Positions 1-8,496 of a stretch of 64,000 nucleotides of DNA are shown here, piece by piece. Each line of letters begins with the position of its first letter. The first letter of the stretch is position 1. A model generated the notes under the pieces. It saw nothing but the letters and a program-made list of their open reading frames with translations. It was not told the DNA's origin and made no database searches. A program made the translations under genes and the position numbers. Source of the stretch: Moanibacter sp965226025 (GTDB lineage Bacteria > Verrucomicrobiota > Verrucomicrobiia > Opitutales > UBA2987); the NCBI GenBank assembly GCA_965226025.1, contig CBDDCD010000003.1:1550001-1614000 (forward strand), in the 5' to 3' direction.

Positions 1-144
1 GAAACGGTAGCCCTGCAATGGGAAGCCATCGCCCGCCGAAATTGGGAAGCGCTCGACTTCGTATTTGCGGGTGATTCGATCTGCAGCCTGAAGAATCACC
101 ACCTTTGCGCTTGTTGGAATGCCTTTACAGGTTCAAATCGCTGA
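1..144 (+). CDS. possible 3' end of a partial gene
   Basis: Frame 1 is open from the window edge to a TGA at 142-144 and gives a 47-residue tail rich in Trp, Ala and Cys. I do not recognise it. The last 20 bases overlap the convergent end of the lipoprotein gene. Codon use looks coding, but an open stretch this short could be chance. Sequence left of the window would decide it. Confidence 0.3.
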   Translation, partial: ETVALQWEAIARRNWEALDFVFAGDSICSLKNHHLCACWNAFTGSNR

Positions 145-517
145 CGTCGACATTCTGTTTTTTGAGTTCCCCGAGGTATACGTTGAAGCGCTCGGTTAAG
201 GACTGTACGGATCCACCGAGTTTCTCCATATCGCCCTTGATAGCCTTTGCTTCCTCCCCTAACAGCTGCGTGGGTGGGATCTCTTTTAGTTTGGCTGCCA
301 GTGCTTCCATTTCGGGACCCAGATCCTCGATCGCCTTCTTGTAAGCTTCGGCCGACTGGCGAAGGGCGTCCGCGCTCATGTTCTCCGCTTCGGCTTGGAT
401 CTCGGCAATTGGCTTGCTCTCATCCACTCCGGCTGAGGATCCTCCTCCACTGCATGCGGCAAGGCCAATTACCAGTGCGCAGGCGATACCCGATAGCGTC
501 ATTAATCTATTCTTCAT
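125..517 (-). CDS. small predicted lipoprotein with helical body
   Basis: A 130-residue protein starting with a lipoprotein signal: positive residues at 3-4, a hydrophobic stretch to about residue 20, and a lipobox L-A-A-C with the acylated Cys at 22, then a Gly/Ser linker. The rest is charged and helical with Leu/Ala heptad character, so it is probably a coiled-coil protein anchored in a membrane facing the periplasm. A purine-rich AGGGAAAG lies just before the ATG, which supports this start. I recognise no family. It stands alone; the next gene upstream on this strand lies beyond 280 bases holding nothing I can identify. Confidence 0.7.
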   Translation of the reverse strand: MKNRLMTLSGIACALVIGLAACSGGGSSAGVDESKPIAEIQAEAENMSADALRQSAEAYKKAIEDLGPEMEALAAKLKEIPPTQLLGEEAKAIKGDMEKLGGSVQSLTERFNVYLGELKKQNVDVSDLNL

Positions 518-796
518 TTCTTTCCCTTCACGAACGTTATTCCCTCACCCACACCATGCAGATGATTAACTGTCTGCTTTTTCTGTTCCTGTGGTTCCCA
601 CTTCAGCATGGGCAGCTGAACAGACAGCTCGGTGAAAAATGTGGCGCTTCTTGCAATAATGCAAGCTGACATTGGCAACGGACGGGGAGGGGGGATGCTT
701 CCCAACGGACTAAGAAAACAACGGATGGGGAGGGAAGAGAGTTTCGAGTTGCCGGATCCGAGATACGGGATGCGGGATGGGCGGGCGCAGGTCAGA

Positions 797-1999
797 TCAG
801 TATGACATTGCTGAGTCAGACTCATAACTTCGACCCTCTGGTTCGTCGTCAGGGATTCCGACGTGGTCCCAGAATTTGGTGTGTTGGAAGGGCCGGCGTC
901 GGATATCTGGGACGGCGATGGCCGCGCCTCCGTTTTCGGCTGAACGATTGGCCAGAATACCGGGTAGGGTGTAGTCGGCCATCCGATAGACATCGATGGG
1001 CATGCGCTTATCTGCCAGGAGGGCCCTGGTGAAGGTGATCGCGGTCCATATGTCGGTTCCTCCATGGCCGGAGGCGTCGTCCGCTTCGGATCGGGCGGTG
1101 CCGATATCTACTCGTTCCCATCCCTCTCCTTCTTCACGATTCCGGTCGAGTCTTCGGCAAAATCCCTCGTGAGAATACCATTCGACACTCCCTTCCGTGC
1201 CAAAAAGACGATAATTGTGGGCGCCCGGTCTCCTGGTATTGAGGGTCACAAGGATGCGAATCAATCTTCCGCTTGCTGTCTTGAAGAGGGCGAATTGTCC
1301 ATCGGATCGAAGCGGTGTCTCGGGGTTCCACCAGGGGCCTTCCATACAGTTTACCGAAACTACGCGATCGTCGAGGACCTCGAGAAGCGGGCCAAGATCG
1401 TGGGTCAGGTACTGGATGGGCGGTTGGTCCGCTCGCCACACAGGACGCACATCCTCGAAGCCCTGCTCCCGCCCTTGGGAGGGAGTGAAGGTGTCTCCCT
1501 CCGAGTTGACCATGGTCGCCGGCAGATAGTGAAGGTACTCCCCATCGGCCAGGGAAACGGAGCCGAACCGGCCTTCAACTACCCATCTCCTCCAGTAGCG
1601 CAGGAAATTCATGAAGCTAGAGTTCTCGGCCAGCATATACTGTCTGCCTGTGCTTTCGACGGTCATGGCCAAGTGGAGGATTTCCTCCTGCGTAAAGGCC
1701 CCCGGCACTTCGCTGAGGACGTGACATCCCGACTCCATGGCCTGGATCGCATGCTGCGCCTGGAGGCGTCCGTTGCTGGCTATGACGACTGCATCGGGCT
1801 TCAATGACAGGAGCTCTTCGAACTCAGAGACGAATCGGACCTTGTGCCCCATCTTTTGAATTGATTCTGCCGCCCTATGGCGCCACTTCTCGATTCGATC
1901 CGCTGCTCCGATTACCTCGGCTTCTTCCGTGTTGAGAAAGTTGCGGAGGTGGCTCAAGCCGCGCCGGAGTCCGAGTATCCCTACTTTTAGTTTGTCCAT
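797..1999 (-). CDS. Gfo/Idh/MocA-family oxidoreductase
   Basis: About 400 residues, normal for the family. The N-terminus has a Rossmann nucleotide-binding start (VGILGLRRG), followed by the typical pattern of a predicted Asp at the end of beta 2 and VVIASN-like beta 4. The usual E-K-P catalytic motif reads S-E-V-P, so the conserved Lys is Val; this subgroup may not be a classical dehydrogenase. The second half matches the family's substrate-binding alpha/beta domain. I chose the ATG at 1999 because the Rossmann strand begins three residues later; the open frame runs upstream to 2047 without support. Substrate is unknown, probably a sugar or cyclitol. Next on the strand lies the Thr-type sulfatase, which suggests a glycan-related role. 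Confidence 0.85.
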   Translation of the reverse strand: MDKLKVGILGLRRGLSHLRNFLNTEEAEVIGAADRIEKWRHRAAESIQKMGHKVRFVSEFEELLSLKPDAVVIASNGRLQAQHAIQAMESGCHVLSEVPGAFTQEEILHLAMTVESTGRQYMLAENSSFMNFLRYWRRWVVEGRFGSVSLADGEYLHYLPATMVNSEGDTFTPSQGREQGFEDVRPVWRADQPPIQYLTHDLGPLLEVLDDRVVSVNCMEGPWWNPETPLRSDGQFALFKTASGRLIRILVTLNTRRPGAHNYRLFGTEGSVEWYSHEGFCRRLDRNREEGEGWERVDIGTARSEADDASGHGGTDIWTAITFTRALLADKRMPIDVYRMADYTLPGILANRSAENGGAAIAVPDIRRRPFQHTKFWDHVGIPDDEPEGRSYESDSAMSY

Positions 2000-2202
2000 T
2001 CGAAGATCGGAGTCTGTTTCAATGGATATTCTCTGCCTTGTCCACACAAGTACTTTTCTTCTGTCCTGTCCCCAATTGTGTCCACGAGGAGGGGAATTAA
2101 ACCGTTAGGCGCCGAGTCTGGAACATCCCCTGGGAGGGGCTGGGGGTGGGTCGTTCTACACACCAGGATTGGTTGGTAATCATCTTGGCGCTAGCGGTGG
2201 GT

Positions 2203-3648
2203 TCATGAGTCCTCCGGGTAGTCAATTGCCCAGCTTCCGCCATCAACTTCCTCCGTGTGTGATTTTTCCCAGAGCGACAAGAATGCTTCGGACGATCGGT
2301 GATCGGAAAGATGCGACGTGAATAGAGCGTGCAGATCGTCGACGGTTTGTTGTTCGTCAGCGGCGATGTCTCGGGCCGCCAGGGGATCGACGCTGAGGTC
2401 ATAGAGTTCCGGTCGGCCATAGGCGCCGACGGGTGCGTAGCCCCACCGGTCGGTTACGAGAAATGGGGTGGTTGCACCTCTCGGCCGATTTCCTGGGGGC
2501 GCTTGTATATGGCTGCCACTGACCGCGAATTCCCGATGTTTCGATTTGCCCTGTAGGACTGGGTCGGCGAAAGAGATGCCGTCTATCGGCTTTGGTGGCT
2601 CTACGGAGGTGCCGGCCAATTCACAGAGCGTCGGCAGGATGTCCATTGGTTGGGCAATCAGGTCGAGGGTCTGACTCCGTGGAATTCCGCCTCCGGCGAT
2701 GAGAAAGACGGTATGACCGATTTCTGGATAGATCGGCCAATAACGGTTGTCCTGATCATGGATATTGGATTTTCCCGTGCGCTCGTGTTCGCCCAGCGAC
2801 ATACCGTGATCCGAGAGGACGGCAACGATCGAGTTGTCCCAAAGTTGAAGGTCATCGATTTTCTGAAGAATGCGACCGATATGGCGGTCTGTGAGTTCGG
2901 ACTCGGCCGCGTAGTGAGCCCAAAGGTTGTGTAGTTCCTCGGAAGTGTAGGCTGAAGCGGGGCCGTAGTTGGGGTGCATCATGGGTGTGCCGCCGTAGCC
3001 GGGATCATATCTTTGCACCATATACTCCGGCGGGTCCCAGGGTTCGTGGGGATCGAAAAAGTCTACCCAGAGAAAGAAGGGTCCAGCGTTACAGTTCTCC
3101 TCGAGCCATCGGGCCGTGGTCCCGGCTGTCTTGGCGGGGAAAGCATCCGCTTCGTAAAGAAAATCGCGATTTGTCCAGCGGTGGGTATCGAGTAGGGTGC
3201 GGTCTTGAAAAGTCGGTTGCGTTCGTGTCTTGTCGAGCGGCACGACGGTTTGAATCGGATCGTTCATGTGCAGCAAGGGTCTGTCGCCCTCCTGGCCGCG
3301 GTGCTGAAATGCAGCGTCGAAACCGAGTTGGAAGCGGGAATTAAATAGATGGGGACAGTCGCAAATTAGCTGCGAGACATACCCTGACTGCCCCAACATC
3401 TGGGCAATATGATTCGGGCCACTTTGATCGATCGGCTGCCAGCCGTAATGCGGCCATCCCAGGGTTCCGGTGGCGAAGTCAGTGCGGTGAGGGATGGTGG
3501 GGAAGCTCCCCATATAGAATCCTTCGATCGCGGTGGCTCGCTCGGCCGAAAATCTATCGAGCTCCGGGGTCCTGATCGGCCGCTCCGCCCGCTCGCCCAG
3601 GTTGTCGTAGCGAAAGGTATCGGTGATGATGACAATGATGTTCTTCAT
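2203..3648 (-). CDS. sulfatase-like hydrolase with Thr in the nucleophile position
   Basis: 481 residues in the alkaline-phosphatase/sulfatase superfamily. The first metal site is I-T-D-T-F-R (Asp10), and the active-site signature reads T-I-P-H-R followed by ATG-like residues at about 51-61. Normal sulfatases have C/S-x-P-x-R there, with the Cys or Ser matured to formylglycine; here the position is Thr51, so this protein cannot be matured that way. Later DHG (LSDHGMSLGEH) and Asp/His metal ligands are present. No signal peptide, so it is probably cytosolic. It could be a phosphodiesterase or a sulfatase with a Thr nucleophile, like the Thr-based nucleotide pyrophosphatases of the same superfamily. 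The region 2000-2202 upstream of the oxidoreductase holds nothing I recognise. Confidence 0.85.
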   Translation of the reverse strand: MKNIIVIITDTFRYDNLGERAERPIRTPELDRFSAERATAIEGFYMGSFPTIPHRTDFATGTLGWPHYGWQPIDQSGPNHIAQMLGQSGYVSQLICDCPHLFNSRFQLGFDAAFQHRGQEGDRPLLHMNDPIQTVVPLDKTRTQPTFQDRTLLDTHRWTNRDFLYEADAFPAKTAGTTARWLEENCNAGPFFLWVDFFDPHEPWDPPEYMVQRYDPGYGGTPMMHPNYGPASAYTSEELHNLWAHYAAESELTDRHIGRILQKIDDLQLWDNSIVAVLSDHGMSLGEHERTGKSNIHDQDNRYWPIYPEIGHTVFLIAGGGIPRSQTLDLIAQPMDILPTLCELAGTSVEPPKPIDGISFADPVLQGKSKHREFAVSGSHIQAPPGNRPRGATTPFLVTDRWGYAPVGAYGRPELYDLSVDPLAARDIAADEQQTVDDLHALFTSHLSDHRSSEAFLSLWEKSHTEEVDGGSWAIDYPEDS

Positions 3649-4082
3649 CTTGCTATTGATAGGAGATCGATATTCCGCATTTAGGAAGGCAAGTTTGCTG
3701 CCGGATATTTAGAGCAACGAATGAGAGGACGGCAACGAATGCGGAGAATGAGTGAGAATACCCGGCTCCGGCAAGATTTCCTTTTTCGCTGCAAAGAATG
3801 AGGCGCAACGGATGACGGGACGGCGACGGATAGGGGGAGAGTGTGAGAGTAGCAGGTATTTCGAAAGCGGCCTTATCCGCTGGCGTGCTGTGATTGGCTG
3901 CAATACTCTCTTCGTTGTAACCGAGCCTGCCGCCGAGACAGGTAGGCGCTACCCGTCCAGTCCGGCTGGGACACCGTAGGGGCGGCCTGCAAGGCTGTGC
4001 CCATCGGAATTCGCCACCGGCCAACCCGCCCCGCCAAGGACGCTGAACTCCTGGGATTTGCCGCATAGCCAGCAAAACATCT

Positions 4083-4265
4083 CCGCGTTGTCGATCGTGT
4101 CTCGATGGAGTAGAGAAAATGAGAGCCGGGGAGGATTTCGGTCGGTCCCATTTCGCGCGGCACATCTTGAGGATAATAGAATACCTGCAGATTAACCCGA
4201 GAGCGTTCGTCGACCTCCAATCCGAGGAGTTTTGGACCATTCCGTAGGGTGTCAAATCCGAACAT
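4083..4265 (-). pseudogene. remnant of a phytanoyl-CoA dioxygenase gene
   Basis: A 60-residue stretch reads like the core of a phytanoyl-CoA dioxygenase: VFYYPQDVP, then MGPTEILPGSHF, the typical segment between the metal-binding HxD and the distal His. No start, no HxD motif and no distal His can be read in frame on either side. The downstream sequence (3650-4080) shifts frame repeatedly and contains simple repeated text (variants of GAATGAG and AACGAATG), so the gene is dead. Intact relatives lie at 12251 and 43822. The rest of 3649-4380 shows no other gene. Confidence 0.65.
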
Positions 4266-4380
4266 TGCAATCCGAACCGCCTATATGCATCACACGAAAA
4301 TTCGGTTCCTACCGACTCGCAATCGACCGCAGTATAGGCTAGAGCGGGGTCTCTTAAAACACCAATAGAAGGAGGGCAAA

Positions 4381-5796
4381 ATGGCTGACAAAGGAGCAAG
4401 AGCATTCGAGAAAATCGCGGCGGTGAATGCGACAGAGAAGGGCGGCGAGGAGGAGGGGCTTAGAGAGGTGCAAGATTTCCTGGGGCGATTCGGCTATCTC
4501 TCGGACAAAGATACTTGCACGCCGGGGATCTTGGATGATGAGACCTCGGAGGCACTGGAAAAGTACCAGCAGTGCCAGGGTTTGGAAACGACCGGGGATT
4601 TCGATGAGGCGACCCGTGACCAAATAACGACGGACCGGTGCGCGTTTCCGGATATGAGAAATGGGGTCGAGTTTTCGACCACTTGTGCTTGGGATAAGCG
4701 CAATCTCACATTCGCATTTGACGTTGGGACCGAAGATGTCGATGAGGAGGAGGAATTCCAAGCCGTCCGAAATGCCTTTCGGACTTGGGCGGGAGTGGTC
4801 CAGCTCACATTTAATGAAGTGGGAACCGATGACAACCCCGACATTCTGATCGGTTGGCGACCGGCGGATGATCCTGATCTTGATATGCAGGGAGGAGCTT
4901 TGGCTCATGCCGATTTTCCCCCCGCTTGCGGGATTGTCACCGATACGCTTCCGAAACCGGTCCATTTTGATGATACCGAACATGCCTGGTCGATCGGCGC
5001 CGAACCGAATGCCTTTGATGTAGAAACGGTGGCCCTGCATGAAATCGGTCACATCCTCGGCTTGGCCCACACCAATGTTGCCGGAGCGGTGATGTTCGCT
5101 TCGGTCAGCTCGAACATTACAATCCGAAACCTAACTCAAGATGACATATCGGGAATCCAGAGTCTCTATCCAGCGGCCCCTCCGGACGCGCCGGATGAAC
5201 CTAACGAGGATGATCGCTGCTTCATCGCCACGGCAGCGTATGGTTCCGCCGTCGCGCCCGAGGTGAACTTCCTACGAGGCATTCGGGACAATGTGCTGCG
5301 CCAGATGCGCTCAGGTCGAGAATGGTTCGAACATTTTGAAAAATACTACTACCAGGTCAGTCCGCAGATCGCCGGAAAGATGGGGACGGATCCCGAGCTC
5401 AGAAAAGTCATCAGCCAGTCTATTGTCGAGCCATGGACGTACTATTTGAAGCTGGCGCTGGCACGACCCGATTGGGATCAGATCGACCTCGAAGGAGTCG
5501 ATCCGAAGTTGCGCGAGTTTCTGCTCACTTTACGCGAGGATATGGACAGTTGGCTGAACGGCATTGAGCTTCCCCAGAGCTTCGCCGACATTGACCCGAT
5601 CGAGGCGGTGAAGGAGCTGAATGCGATTCTCACCACCATCCTGCGCAGCGGAGGCCTGAAGTATTTGGATGAGCAAGTGAAGCGTGGCAGTCTGCCGCTT
5701 CGATACGAGCCGGAGGAAGAGGCGGCGCTGCTGGACTCGCTCCGTCAAGGCGGCCGTCGTGAGGAGGAGATTCAGCGAATCCTCTACGGCAGTTGA
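4381..5796 (+). CDS. matrixin-like zinc metalloprotease with peptidoglycan-binding-like prodomain and C-terminal CFI domain
   Basis: 471 residues. Residues 25-85 form a peptidoglycan-binding-like prodomain, ending in D-R-C-A-F-P-D (Cys87), which matches the cysteine switch of matrix metalloproteases. The catalytic domain has H220-E-x-G-H224-x-x-G-L-x-H230 and a Met-turn (V-M-F-A, Met238). After a Pro/Asp-rich linker (about 260-275) comes a CFIATAAYGS motif and a helical tail, a domain often attached to bacterial secreted or surface proteins. No N-terminal signal peptide is visible, which is odd for a zymogen-type protease. A strong AGGAGGG lies just before the ATG. The next gene begins 53 bases downstream. 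Confidence 0.85.
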   Translation: MADKGARAFEKIAAVNATEKGGEEEGLREVQDFLGRFGYLSDKDTCTPGILDDETSEALEKYQQCQGLETTGDFDEATRDQITTDRCAFPDMRNGVEFSTTCAWDKRNLTFAFDVGTEDVDEEEEFQAVRNAFRTWAGVVQLTFNEVGTDDNPDILIGWRPADDPDLDMQGGALAHADFPPACGIVTDTLPKPVHFDDTEHAWSIGAEPNAFDVETVALHEIGHILGLAHTNVAGAVMFASVSSNITIRNLTQDDISGIQSLYPAAPPDAPDEPNEDDRCFIATAAYGSAVAPEVNFLRGIRDNVLRQMRSGREWFEHFEKYYYQVSPQIAGKMGTDPELRKVISQSIVEPWTYYLKLALARPDWDQIDLEGVDPKLREFLLTLREDMDSWLNGIELPQSFADIDPIEAVKELNAILTTILRSGGLKYLDEQVKRGSLPLRYEPEEEAALLDSLRQGGRREEEIQRILYGS

Positions 5797-5849
5797 CGGG
5801 TTCAGTTCGACCCACCAGCCTGACCCGCAGCGATTGACCCAGAAGAAGA

Positions 5850-8246
5850 TTGGATACAAAGGCGATCCAGGATGCGATTGACACCCGCGGGCGGGAAGGC
5901 GGCGGGACGGTGTCTCTTCCGCCTGGAATCCATCGGGCAGGGATGATTCGCCTCAGAAGCAATGTCACGCTGCACCTACTGAAAGGCGCGACGCTGCTTC
6001 AGAGCAAGGACATGGCTGACTACGAGATCCCACCCCGGAGTTGCTATGTTCACGGTACTGGGTCTCGTCGCGTTTTCCTTCACGGGGACGGGGTCGGGAA
6101 CGTATCGTTGGTTGGGGAGGGCACGATCGACGGCAACCTGGCTTTGGATTCCAATGACGGGGTCGCAAACCGGCGGGGACCGCTGCCGGTTTTGTTTGAG
6201 AATTCCCGTAACATCCTGATCGAGGGCATTACGGTGCGAAACTCGCCAAGCTGGGCGATCACCTTCTTCGGATGCGCCAAGGTCGACGTGATCCGCGTCA
6301 AATGCCTCGACAGCTATGCCGATGGAATCAATCCGGTCTGCTCACAGGACGTCTGCTACGATGAGGTGCTGATCGAGGGTTCGAAAGATGATCCGATCGC
6401 GATTAAGAATGAGATGTCCGGAAGGGCGCCGGATTGCGGCTTTCTTACGGAAAACGTCTCCGTCAAGAATACGACGATTCGAAACTGCGGTCATCCGGCG
6501 GTGAAGATCGGCACGGGGACTTTTGGGATCTTTAGGGGAATCACCTTCACGAATTGCAGAATCGAGAATACGGGGGCCATGTTGACTGTGCAGCTGATGA
6601 GCCCTGAGCAGGAAGACGCTCCTGAAAGAGCGATCGAAAATATCGGTTTTACAGATATCACCCTGAAGAACGTCAGTGGGTTGATCGATGTTACCTCATT
6701 GACGGTCGACCGTCCGATCATTCGGAACATTACTCTCCTGAACATCATTGCGCACGATCTAAAAGGAAGATCCGCGGTGTGGGGTTTGGCCGATGCTCCC
6801 ATTGAGAACGTGACCCTTCGGAACATTAGGATTAAAGGGAGCGCGCAGCCGGTGCGCTACTGGTACAGCGACATGCTCCAAGGGAGTGCCAGGCCCGCAC
6901 CTTATTGGCTAAAGATTCGACACGTCAGAGGATTCAAATTGGACCAGGTGGAACTCCAGCTGGATGAGGTGGAGTCGGTCTTGATCTGTGAAGAAAGCAC
7001 GGAGGTTGGGATCGATGGGCTGGATGTACGGGATATAGCCGGTAAGGAGGGCACGGGGCCGGTCGTGACTCTCAATCAGGTGAAGGGGGCGTCGATCAGT
7101 AACAGCAGAGGACCGGCTTCCCGAAGTTTCCTCCGAGGGGTAGGGGCGGAGACGTCCCACATCGAGATGTCGGGCAACGATTGGGGCAAGAATTCTGTGC
7201 CCTTGGACTTCAGGGAGGATCTATCCCGAGAGGATATGGTCGCGTTGGCCGAAGAGGTCGTGTATAGCAATCTCGAGGTATCGGAGCAGATCATGGCGAA
7301 CGAAGGATTCACGGTCCAGGCGACGGTAAGCAACAAGGGAAAGGAAGGCTTCTTCAAGGCAGAGGTTGACGTTGACGGCGATCTGTCCGGTTCCCAATGG
7401 CTATGGCTGGAGAGTGGGGAAAAGCGAAAGGTGACTCTGACGACCCGGCCCTATTATTTGCCCCGTGCTTATCGAATCGCAGTGGGTTCCCTTACAGCCA
7501 CCGCCGAAGTCCGTCCGACCAACGACGCATTTGAGTTTGGCGAGCGGATGGAGATCCAATCACCCGCCGCATCCGGTGAATTGACTCTCGTTACCGTTCC
7601 CTTGAAGAACATCGGAGGAGAGGCTGGAACCAAGCATGTTGAGCTGCTGGCCGACGGCGCAACGGTTACCTCGGCAGACGTTTCTCTGGCGCCCGGCGAA
7701 GAGAGGGATATCACGCTCGAGCACCGTTTCCAGGAGGAAGGACCGCACAACCTGAAGATAGGCGATTTTCCTGTCTGGCCCTACGCCACCTTTGCCAACA
7801 CGGCAGCAAATTTCTACCAGACCCGTGAAAAGATCATCATTGAGGCCGGGGGAGGGGAGCAACATATCCAGACTCCTGACCGCCAATTCGCCGCTCTCTA
7901 CCTGAAAGGTGTGGCGGGCGATTTTATCGCTACGGCCACACTTTCGGTGCGCCGCGTCACCGGCCCCTATTGTGGCGGGGGACTGATGGCCAAGAATGAC
8001 ATGACAAACCCTTCGGACAACTCGGGCTGCGTGATTGACTGGTTTTATCCGAAGTATGCCGTCTGTCACTATGAGGACATTCAAAAGCGTCGGATCGCCA
8101 AAACGGGAAAGGAGATCTCGGGTTTGCATCAGGTTTCGGTAGAGGATGCGGATTCCGTGCAAGACGTTGGTATGTTTGCGCACGCATTCAGTGCGAAAGG
8201 GGAGCTGTGCCATGTCGAGTTCGATCATTTCACCATCCTTCGGTGA
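5850..8246 (+). CDS. GH28 polygalacturonase-like protein with C-terminal beta-sandwich domains
   Basis: 798 residues starting at TTG; no ATG fits upstream, and the GH28 N-terminal pattern (AIQDAID, then GGGTVSLPPG) begins at residue 5. Residues 1-460 form a right-handed beta-helix. GH28 catalytic positions appear as ADGINP (for NTDG), DDPIAIK (the paired Asp) and CGHPAVKIG (for GHG). Residues about 475-650 hold two CARDB-like immunoglobulin folds, and 660-798 a concanavalin-like sandwich. It should hydrolyse galacturonic-acid-type or related glycan bonds. No signal peptide is visible, so it may act on imported oligosaccharides. It follows the protease in the same direction, but joint function is not evident. 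Confidence 0.8.
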   Translation: MDTKAIQDAIDTRGREGGGTVSLPPGIHRAGMIRLRSNVTLHLLKGATLLQSKDMADYEIPPRSCYVHGTGSRRVFLHGDGVGNVSLVGEGTIDGNLALDSNDGVANRRGPLPVLFENSRNILIEGITVRNSPSWAITFFGCAKVDVIRVKCLDSYADGINPVCSQDVCYDEVLIEGSKDDPIAIKNEMSGRAPDCGFLTENVSVKNTTIRNCGHPAVKIGTGTFGIFRGITFTNCRIENTGAMLTVQLMSPEQEDAPERAIENIGFTDITLKNVSGLIDVTSLTVDRPIIRNITLLNIIAHDLKGRSAVWGLADAPIENVTLRNIRIKGSAQPVRYWYSDMLQGSARPAPYWLKIRHVRGFKLDQVELQLDEVESVLICEESTEVGIDGLDVRDIAGKEGTGPVVTLNQVKGASISNSRGPASRSFLRGVGAETSHIEMSGNDWGKNSVPLDFREDLSREDMVALAEEVVYSNLEVSEQIMANEGFTVQATVSNKGKEGFFKAEVDVDGDLSGSQWLWLESGEKRKVTLTTRPYYLPRAYRIAVGSLTATAEVRPTNDAFEFGERMEIQSPAASGELTLVTVPLKNIGGEAGTKHVELLADGATVTSADVSLAPGEERDITLEHRFQEEGPHNLKIGDFPVWPYATFANTAANFYQTREKIIIEAGGGEQHIQTPDRQFAALYLKGVAGDFIATATLSVRRVTGPYCGGGLMAKNDMTNPSDNSGCVIDWFYPKYAVCHYEDIQKRRIAKTGKEISGLHQVSVEDADSVQDVGMFAHAFSAKGELCHVEFDHFTILR

Positions 8247-8496
8247 TCGGTCGTTCTTTGGTTGCGGCTTGGAGGCTAAGTGCTGGTGTTCGTAATTAGA
8301 GGCTGTCCCAAATCCGAGAGGATTTGGGTGGAAGCCTGATACCGATATCAATCTTCGTCACGTTATGTAGACCACGACATGCCTTCCGTCCTCGGTAGCT
8401 TACCTTTTATCCGTTATGCACCTTTCCAGCACCCTTCCTCTCGCTTTGAGTCGATAGTTCTCCCAAGGAAGCGCCTCTGACTCGATTCTTGGATCC

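Noticed and set aside
129..144. GGTTCAAATC, which looks like a tRNA T-loop
   Set aside because: No acceptor stem, D-arm or anticodon arm can be built around it.
1064..1807. 247-codon open frame antisense to the oxidoreductase
   Set aside because: It is the shadow of a clear Gfo/Idh gene, with no family pattern of its own.
4354..5070. 238-codon open frame antisense to the metalloprotease
   Set aside because: It overlaps a strongly supported gene and has no recognisable motif.
7560..8351. 263-codon open frame antisense to the GH28 gene
   Set aside because: Shadow of the real gene; runs into the palindrome beside IS copy 1.
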